DNA from: Watersipora subatra
Taxonomy: Eukaryota > Bryozoa > Gymnolaemata > Cheilostomatida > Watersiporidae
Reading direction: 5' to 3'
Assembly (NCBI RefSeq): GCF_963576615.1
Contig: NC_088714.1
Span: 29,260,558 to 29,324,557 of the forward strand
Length of the DNA: 64,000 nucleotides
A model generated the notes under the pieces. It saw only the letters and a list, made by a program, of their open reading frames with translations, searched no databases and was not told the origin of the DNA. This document shows positions 61,401 through 64,000 of this stretch, one piece after another. Numbering within the stretch: the stretch's first letter is position 1; the number at the start of each line of letters is the position of its first letter. The translations under genes and the position numbers were made by a program.

Positions 61401-63713
61401 TTAGTTCTTAGTAAAGAAATACTGACCCATTTTTGTGCTATAGAAGAGCCTAGCAGCACTGTGTTGGTAATTATTAAATTTATGATGTTATGTTGTGATA
61501 AATTCTAATGCAGTAATGATACAGTCAAATCATGACATGCGATGTTAATCCTCTCCGATATTGTTTTCATAAGTCAAATAAATAGTTTTGTTGAGCTTCG
61601 TGGTATTTTGTTCAATTCATTTTCTAGCTCGAAAACAATGGAAAAATAATCAAAGTAATCACGTTTAGCGTCCAAACAAATTAAAAGATTAAATAAAATT
61701 ATGTAAAAAAGTAAATGTGAAAGCCAGAGTTATGTCAGAACATTTTACTTAAGTGATAATCAGTAACAAGATGTTTAGGAAAAAATGCAAGCTTGGCAAT
61801 ACTGTGGTTCTGCTAGACTTGTACTAGATGTTGCTTATATTAAATTATCTTATATATTTTAGTAGTTTCATTTTTTATTTTTACTTTTTATCAGCTTCAC
61901 TTATGAAACTGTAACAGTTCACTGAATTTTCCATCTGTGTATGTTGGAAATGACAAATATTCACTATAGTTTTACATTATCTGTCCAAAAAATTAATTTG
62001 GGGAGTCAAGGCTTCAGCGTCGTAGTATAAAAAAAGTAATGGTTCCTCAGAGGGATTTGCTTCCCTTGTAAATACTTGCTGAGACATGACAAGACAATTC
62101 TTATTTGTCATAAAAAATTGTACATTCTAAAATTGTTATAGTAAAAATGGTTTTGGTTGGTTAGCAGAGTGTCTCCCCTTATTCATTCATCGTTTGTCCA
62201 GGTTTGAAGTTTGTTTGATTGTCATTAATTTAATCTCTGTTTCTTCCAGCATGCAAGATGAATGTACATCATCGGTGCCATAAGAATGTGCCTAATAACT
62301 GCGGTCTGAACACAAAGGACATGGCCGCCATTTTAAAGGAAATAGGATTCACAACTAGTCCCGGTCGGAAAAAGGTAAGTTGGTATTACACAAATGATCA
62401 TCCTGCTTGGCATTTCAGCAATAGAACATTCTTGATAAAATATGCAGGTTCTCATCACTGTGTTATATAATATATAATACAGTACTAGATTGGTTAAGGC
62501 TGGTTCACACTATATCGCTGGATGTCGGAGTTGCTCTCTCAACAATTATTCGTCCACCGTGTTCACTGTGAACCTATTACATTGTTGAGGCAACGTGATA
62601 CATTGGATCAATTGGATAACATCAGAGATGACTATAATAAAATTGGAATCAACTCGATTAACAGTTCAACCTGTAAATAATTGAATACATCATCAATAAA
62701 GAGCACCATTTTAGTATTGCACACGAAATACTGCAATTTAGTTAAATGTAGACAATTGTCACACTCAAGTCTTCAGCCAGACATCCCCTCAGAGTTGTCC
62801 TCTCCGTGTACATTCATCGACTATGTTCACTGTAAACCTATGGCATCATTAAGGCGATGCTGATATTACGACAAAGACTGCTGCTGTCAAACCTCCAATA
62901 GTTTGCTGAGCATTTGCTACAACCTGTGCAATCTGCACCACTTCAGTGATTGTAATTGGCTGAGGCAGACTGCTTGATCCATGTTTTCATATATAACAGT
63001 TGCTGCGGGACTAACATTTCATCATTTCAGCAACCACATTTTGTAATGAGAACACAGAGCCGTTGGCTATTTGCTGATGCAAAAGTTATTGGGCTTGCTG
63101 TAGTGTAAATATTGTTATCACAGATGAACACCGATGTATTCTGTGAATTACGCAGACGTACAGTGGTATAGTGTGAGCTAACCTTTTGTACTGGTCTCTA
63201 CAACTAGATACTGTTACTTACCCACCTTTGTCAACTCAGATATTATTGATTTTTTTTTATACATATTGGATTGAGGCTTGTTCTATTTTGTTATCTCACT
63301 CTTATTTAAAACATGATATTTTGATAAAACAGCTCATGTCAGAGTACATTATGACGTTTTGGAAAAATTATCATAGCTGGTTTAAACATGTTGTTTCTAA
63401 AACAAGACATGTTTAAATACATTATATTTCCGAAAATATCTCATAACTGGTTTGAATGTGATACGTTTATAAAAACCTATTTTCAATCTTATATATTTGT
63501 GCTTGATAGAGTTTTGCCATTGCAAAAAGAACATAAATATTTCACAAAATTCATATAGATTTTGTTGCTGTCATCCCAATCATTGCTGTTAAGTGGAAGC
63601 ACTGTTTTTACTTCTCCAAACAAATAATATGCTTTTGTAAATATAAAATATGAAAGCTTTTGTATTATATTCTTTTTATCGAACAGCCATTGGCAGCCCT
63701 CAAGTCTCAGCAG
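25443..63713 (+). CDS. novel protein kinase C, epsilon/eta class (5' half of gene, partial)
   Basis: A diacylglycerol-activated, Ca2+-independent Ser/Thr kinase (family knowledge). The order is that of the nPKC epsilon/eta group: C2 first (residues 1 to about 133), pseudosubstrate RRGAVRRR with Ala154 where a substrate has Ser/Thr, C1A (H165-C215) and C1B (H237-C286). Both C1 domains keep HX12CX2CX13-14CX2CX4HX2CX7C. Nine coding exons are seen: 25,479-25,709; 26,613-26,717; 28,249-28,312; 33,582-33,738; 38,169-38,203; 42,825-42,910; 59,000-59,126; 62,250-62,374; 63,687-63,713. All phases agree. The first 319 residues are covered; the rest of the hinge and the kinase domain lie beyond the right edge. 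It resembles mammalian PKC epsilon and molluscan Apl II-type kinases. Oddities are a GC-AG intron, Tyr258 in C1B and a 16-kb intron. Confidence 0.95.
25479..25709 (+). CDS. nPKC coding exon 1 (start, C2 domain)
   Basis: ATG at 25,479 begins [20 protein letters not shown], like the N-terminus of PKC epsilon/eta. 77 codons, donor GGACAG|gtactg, phase 0. An acceptor (tctgttctacag) ends at 25,442, so 36 nt of 5' UTR belong to this exon and an upstream UTR exon exists outside the mapped part. Confidence 0.95.
25710..26612 (+). other. nPKC intron 1
   Basis: 0.9-kb AT-rich intron with no recognised element. Confidence 0.7.
26613..26717 (+). CDS. nPKC coding exon 2 (C2 domain)
   Basis: 35 codons containing [20 protein letters not shown], a hallmark of epsilon/eta C2 domains. 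The acceptor is gcgttgcag and the donor ATATGG|gtaagc, phase 0 on both sides. Confidence 0.95.
26718..28248 (+). other. nPKC intron 2
   Basis: 1.5-kb intron containing a 12-bp tandem array (26,903-27,004) and two TA-dinucleotide tracts (27,628-27,645 and 27,674-27,690). Confidence 0.75.
26903..27004. repeat. 12-bp tandem repeat (attgttgttaat)
   Basis: About eight copies of ttaatattgttg with two point variants. Confidence 0.95.
28249..28312 (+). CDS. nPKC coding exon 3 (end of C2)
   Basis: [20 protein letters not shown] finishes the C2 sandwich. The acceptor is ttttccag and the donor CTACAG|gtatgc. 21 codons plus one nt. Confidence 0.95.
30443..30620. repeat. 21-bp tandem array ending in a hairpin
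   Basis: Copies of gattattactatattgtaatg run from about 30,448 to 30,580. At 30,590 the orientation flips: gtaatggattattactata is followed by its reverse complement around tacatgta. The repeat translates as a DYYYIVM peptide, which is not a gene. Confidence 0.9.
31941..32218 (+). other. possible alternative terminal exon of nPKC
   Basis: An acceptor (tttttatacatttcag) is followed by two bases that would complete the exon-3 split codon as Glu, then 91 open codons and TGA at 32,216-32,218. Joined to exons 1-3 it would give a protein of about 225 aa with C2 only. The peptide has a hydrophobic block ([19 protein letters not shown]) and no known domain. It cannot be a skipped internal exon, since its only fair donor leaves the wrong phase. 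May be chance. Confidence 0.25.
32294..33201. mobile_element. TTAA-flanked TIR element, copy 1
   Basis: TTAA at 32,290-32,293 and 33,202-33,205 flanks inverted ends aggttgacttgcaac / gttgcaagtcaacct. The terminal repeats continue for about 130 bp (..agattcaccatg.., ..gattacaagctctt..). No intact ORF. The TTAA target fits piggyBac- or Kolobok-like elements; the family is not proven. Confidence 0.88.
33582..33738 (+). CDS. nPKC coding exon 4 (pseudosubstrate and first half of C1A)
   Basis: The acceptor is caatttcag. It encodes the basic autoinhibitory stretch [16 protein letters not shown] and C1A residues H165 to W186. The donor is GC-type: ATATG|gcaagt. The exon would end in phase 2, and exon 5 begins with the missing G of Trp186. 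Confidence 0.93.
35197..35269 (+). ncRNA. tRNA-like sequence (SINE head or tRNA pseudogene)
   Basis: 73 nt begin TTGGACG and end TGTCCAA, which pair as an acceptor stem. GCGTA and TACGC can pair as a D stem, and agttcaaatcc is close to the pol III box B. The T stem pairs poorly, so it is not a functional tRNA as read. The anticodon loop position would read GGA. Confidence 0.4.
36261..36840. repeat. self-complementary satellite, 40-bp then 28-bp units
   Basis: Seven 40-bp units (36,261-36,540) made of tataacctaaggtataaggt plus tataacctaaggtataacct give way to about 10.5 units of 28 bp (36,541-36,840) made of tataacctaaggtataaggt plus tataacct. It is built from palindromes such as ggttataacc, so nearly any part can pair with any other. 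Confidence 0.97.
38169..38203 (+). CDS. nPKC coding exon 5 (35 nt, C1A)
   Basis: Acceptor tattttag; encodes [11 protein letters not shown] plus one nt; donor TCAAG|gttagt. Position, phase and the conserved KQGYQCQ make it secure despite its size. Confidence 0.92.
38390..39409. mobile_element. TIR element carrying a RecQ-like helicase ORF fragment
   Basis: Near-perfect inverted repeats of about 62 bp end the element (cctagcctgggcatggctct at 38,390; its complement ends at 39,409). They differ at a few bases, including the length of a poly-G run. An intact target duplication was not found. Inside lies the ORF at 38,746-38,964. Confidence 0.85.
38746..38964 (+). CDS. RecQ-like helicase N-terminal fragment inside the TIR element
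   Basis: 72 codons from ATG. '[14 protein letters not shown]' resembles the helicase Q motif region, and [15 protein letters not shown] (residues 37-51) is a Walker A box with K43 and T44, followed by the FQ seen in RecQ-type SF2 helicases. The frame stops at 38,964. A possible donor (AGTG|gtaggt) lies after residue 54, so this may be the first exon of a longer gene whose rest was lost. No DEAD/H box or later motif is present, so helicase activity is not expected. Confidence 0.55.
   Translation: MERFKNHLSKLGIVTLRPEQSQALQHIIAVSDQFIVLLTGFGKTICFQMAPFCSGRSELFIITVASNPNPRE
39811..40685. mobile_element. TTAA-flanked TIR element, copy 2 (inverted to copy 1)
   Basis: TTAA at 39,807-39,810 and 40,686-40,689; the same ends as copy 1. 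The inner sequence (for example atgacgataaaacagacgcg at 40,360) is the reverse complement of 32,580-32,640 in copy 1. Confidence 0.9.
41170..41995. mobile_element. TIR element, 'ggtcacac' type
   Basis: The left end taaaggcgtggtcacac and the complement of the right end, taaaggggtggtcacacg, match, and the similarity continues over about 30 bp (..gaaccg). No transposase was seen. Flanks are tgtg-rich but no clear target duplication. Confidence 0.7.
42380..42785. mobile_element. short MITE just before nPKC exon 6
   Basis: Ends ccgtatctttcggacta and tagtcctaaaagtacgg are inverted repeats. An inner hairpin pairs ttttctttcaccgctag (42,468-42,485) with ctagcggtgaaagaaaa (about 42,520-42,537). The right end is 39 bp from the exon 6 acceptor. 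Confidence 0.75.
42825..42910 (+). CDS. nPKC coding exon 6 (end of C1A)
   Basis: Acceptor ttatcttgtag. [17 protein letters not shown] closes the C1A zinc sites (C199, H204, C207, C215), then an acidic linker KTDYPEDD. Donor GATGAT|gtaagt. Confidence 0.94.
45031..46010 (+). mobile_element. unclassified TIR element with promoter-like region and first exon
   Basis: A 22-bp inverted repeat tcacagaaaccatggttaag(tc) opens and closes the element. Inside are CCAATCAA at about 45,143 and an ATG at 45,255 opening 37 codons ([17 protein letters not shown]..) that end AGCAGT|gtaagt. The 5' half is related to 56,980-57,180. A segment near 45,720-45,785 recurs inverted at 51,215-51,285. Confidence 0.75.
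45255..45365 (+). CDS. first coding exon of the TIR element (unknown protein)
   Basis: 37 codons from an ATG to a consensus donor. The peptide starts [17 protein letters not shown] and ends PTDAKSS. A homologous but start-less version (ACG for ATG) lies at about 57,103. No domain recognised. Downstream exons were not found within the element. Confidence 0.4.
46158..47289. mobile_element. hAT-type non-autonomous element with exact 8-bp target duplication
   Basis: Inverted ends tagaggtggaacgagac / gtctcgttccacctcta are bounded by cgttctac at 46,150-46,157 and 47,290-47,297. An 8-bp duplication and this end type are hAT features. Sub-terminal cgagac/gagacg repeats are present. No transposase. 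Confidence 0.9.
49512..50868. mobile_element. pogo/Tigger-like remnant
   Basis: Imperfect ends: left ctgtaatatctccatttgaa, right (complement) ccgtaaaacctctaagtgaa. Such ends resemble the CAGTNNAACCTC type of pogo-group elements. On the minus strand 50,388-50,180 encodes [18 protein letters not shown] in an open frame, possibly transposase remains. Internal sequence is shared with 5.9-6.4 kb. Confidence 0.5.
51065..51665. repeat. diverged direct repeats of about 0.25-0.3 kb
   Basis: The phrase attagaagtaaaatgcactg-like recurs at 51,140, 51,405 and 51,635 with similar flanks (tttattaatatagtaat). Between them 51,215-51,285 is an inverted piece of the 45.7-kb element. Probably nested transposon debris. 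Confidence 0.5.
51666..53394. other. no confirmed gene in this part of intron 6
   Basis: Two overlapping open frames of 91 codons at 52,337-52,638 have no domain and no splice support. Nothing else is recognisable. Confidence 0.4.
53430..53472. repeat. hairpin gactagcaaga / tcttgctagtc
   Basis: An 11-bp perfect inverted repeat with a short loop that can extend through agatgt/acatct. It stands alone in unremarkable DNA. Confidence 0.6.
54332..55033. mobile_element. pogo-type MITE with nested palindromes
   Basis: The ends cagtcaaacttggataactcg and (complement) cagtcaaacatggataactc are flanked by TA. Several 'aactcgaac' repeats lie near both ends. Inside are a palindrome at about 54,500-54,555 (aaattccttcggatt / aatccgaaggaattt) and a larger inverted repeat at about 54,600-54,810. 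Confidence 0.85.
55195..55760. repeat. tatatatttgtatatgtatt microsatellite, interrupted
   Basis: An approximately 20-24-bp AT-rich unit with many copies at 55,195-55,240 and 55,664-55,760, separated by the MITE. Confidence 0.9.
55246..55663. mobile_element. MITE inserted in a TA-rich microsatellite
   Basis: Inverted ends ccctaggacact / agtgtcctaggg, with TA on each side. The tatatatttgtatatgta array continues on both sides (from 55,195 and to 55,760), so the insertion split a pre-existing repeat. Confidence 0.88.
56872..57870 (+). mobile_element. second relative of the 45.0-kb TIR element
   Basis: The region 56,990-57,180 aligns with 45,140-45,330: ccaatcaa, tcggtttag, cttaaaac and ctgctat occur in the same order and spacing, and the first-exon peptide is recognisable (ACG GCG TCA for ATG GCG TCC). 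Ends are poorly conserved (ggtcac on the left, gtgatt on the right), so the boundaries are approximate. Confidence 0.5.
57184..57482 (+). pseudogene. acidic unknown ORF with one frameshift
   Basis: 71 codons starting [20 protein letters not shown], with later acidic helix-like sequence ([14 protein letters not shown]). Just before its stop, another frame continues coding-like sequence ([20 protein letters not shown]) to TAA at 57,480-57,482, so one indel near 57,365 probably broke a frame of about 100 codons. A TATA-like box (ctataaaaacc) lies near 57,080. It lies in the relic of the TIR element and overlaps its first-exon region in another frame. No domain recognised. Confidence 0.35.
59000..59126 (+). 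CDS. nPKC coding exon 7 (C1B, first part)
   Basis: The chosen acceptor is gtattgtag ending at 58,999, giving [13 protein letters not shown]; an alternative AG nine nt downstream would drop three residues. It encodes H237 to C267 with [20 protein letters not shown]. Donor GCGAAT|gtaagc, phase 1. Confidence 0.93.
59859..59996. repeat. 23-bp tandem repeat, six identical copies
   Basis: Six copies of tcaaacctattggtccagtg plus tca with no visible difference, which suggests recent expansion. Confidence 0.97.
60681..61115 (-). other. 144-codon open frame, unknown
   Basis: The longest unexplained frame on the minus strand of the PKC gene. It has no ATG near its start (the first codon is TTG just after an in-frame TAA). 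The N-terminal 25 residues ([20 protein letters not shown]) loosely resemble the first strands of a Ran-binding domain, but the rest does not. It may be a processed pseudogene piece, a transposon remnant or chance. Confidence 0.2.
62250..62374 (+). CDS. nPKC coding exon 8 (C1B end and start of hinge)
   Basis: Acceptor tttcttccag. Two bases complete Ser269, then [18 protein letters not shown] closes C1B, followed by [15 protein letters not shown], which matches the helical segment after C1B in PKC epsilon. Donor GGAAAAAG|gtaagt, phase 0. Confidence 0.94.
62496..63185. mobile_element. TIR element in nPKC intron 8
   Basis: Left end aaggctggttcacactata and the complement of the right end, aaggttagctcacactata, are inverted repeats. 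The inside is non-coding. The start of 38,291 (aaggctcgtacacactatcg) is a likely relative. Confidence 0.6.
63687..63713 (+). CDS. possible nPKC exon 9 (27-nt microexon)
   Basis: Acceptor tttttatcgaacag and donor CAGCAG|gtaact bracket nine codons (PLAALKSQQ) in the right phase. The hinge is poorly conserved, so homology cannot confirm it. Confidence 0.5.
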
Positions 63714-64000
63714 GTAACTCTATTTTGGTACTTCTATTGGTTGATGGTGATTTGTTATGATTTATTTGGCTTATTTTGCTTCCTCCTTGGTTATGTATCA
63801 TCTTGCTACAGTAGACACATGCATGGCAGTACATCGGTGAGTCACATAGAAGCATACTCGTAGTGCTGCCTGCGTCCCGCTTGATTGCGAAGTTAATAAT
63901 CGCTGACCTCTCTACATGTAGCTTGCTAACTGCGGGATCGGTGCAAATGCAAATGTAGAAGCAATGCGTGTCTTGGACATATTTCTGCTCAATTTTCAAA
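63714..64000 (+). other. nPKC intron 9, left part
   Basis: No exon is seen between the microexon and the window edge. The 99-codon minus-strand frame here has no support. Confidence 0.5.

Larger units (their letters stand above)
59127..62249 (+). other. nPKC intron 7
   Basis: 3.1-kb intron with a 23-bp tandem array (59,859-59,996) and a 144-codon minus-strand open frame (61,115-60,681). Nothing else recognised. Confidence 0.7.

Noticed and set aside
63700-63999. 99-codon minus-strand frame at the right edge
   Set aside because: It opens only because the window ends, and it overlaps the PKC microexon and intron on the other strand.

Overview
This window looks like nuclear DNA from an invertebrate animal. 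It is AT-rich, has short exons with GT-AG introns up to 16 kb long, and is crowded with decayed transposons and satellites. The PKC and transposon types fit a lophotrochozoan such as a mollusc, but no species can be named from the sequence. Nothing prokaryotic is present.

Layout: (1) 1-3478, minus strand: the 5' end of a gene for a type II membrane protein with a PAN/apple-like cysteine module. Its second exon runs into a 70-bp minisatellite that has multiplied the exon end and its splice donor. (2) 5.4-6.5 kb: an old dispersed repeat related to one at 49.5-50.9 kb. (3) 6.6-13.1 kb: a degenerate hAT transposase (minus strand) split by a broken Ty3/gypsy-type LTR retrotransposon (plus strand). 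The retrotransposon itself carries two further insertions. (4) 15,897-22,072, minus strand: a complete four-exon ISCA2 gene (mitochondrial iron-sulfur cluster assembly, 149 aa). It has an NRF-1-like motif just upstream of its start and a LINE fragment in intron 1. (5) 25,479 to the right edge, plus strand: the 5' half of a novel-type protein kinase C (epsilon/eta class). C2, pseudosubstrate, C1A, C1B and the start of the hinge lie on nine coding exons; the kinase domain lies beyond the window.

The PKC introns hold most of the unusual material: two inverted copies of a TTAA-flanked element around exons 4-5, a 580-bp self-complementary satellite, a terminal-inverted-repeat element with a RecQ-helicase-like ORF, two relatives of an unclassified TIR element with a promoter-like region and first exon, and several nested MITEs (hAT-, pogo- and TA-target types).

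The three host genes show no pathway link. ISCA2 and PKC diverge, with about 3.4 kb between their start codons. I found no multi-gene novel system. The most interesting signals are the exon-junction minisatellite, the TIR element with the helicase-like ORF, the self-complementary satellite, and PKC features (a GC-AG intron, Tyr at the C1B affinity position, and a possible truncated C2-only isoform).
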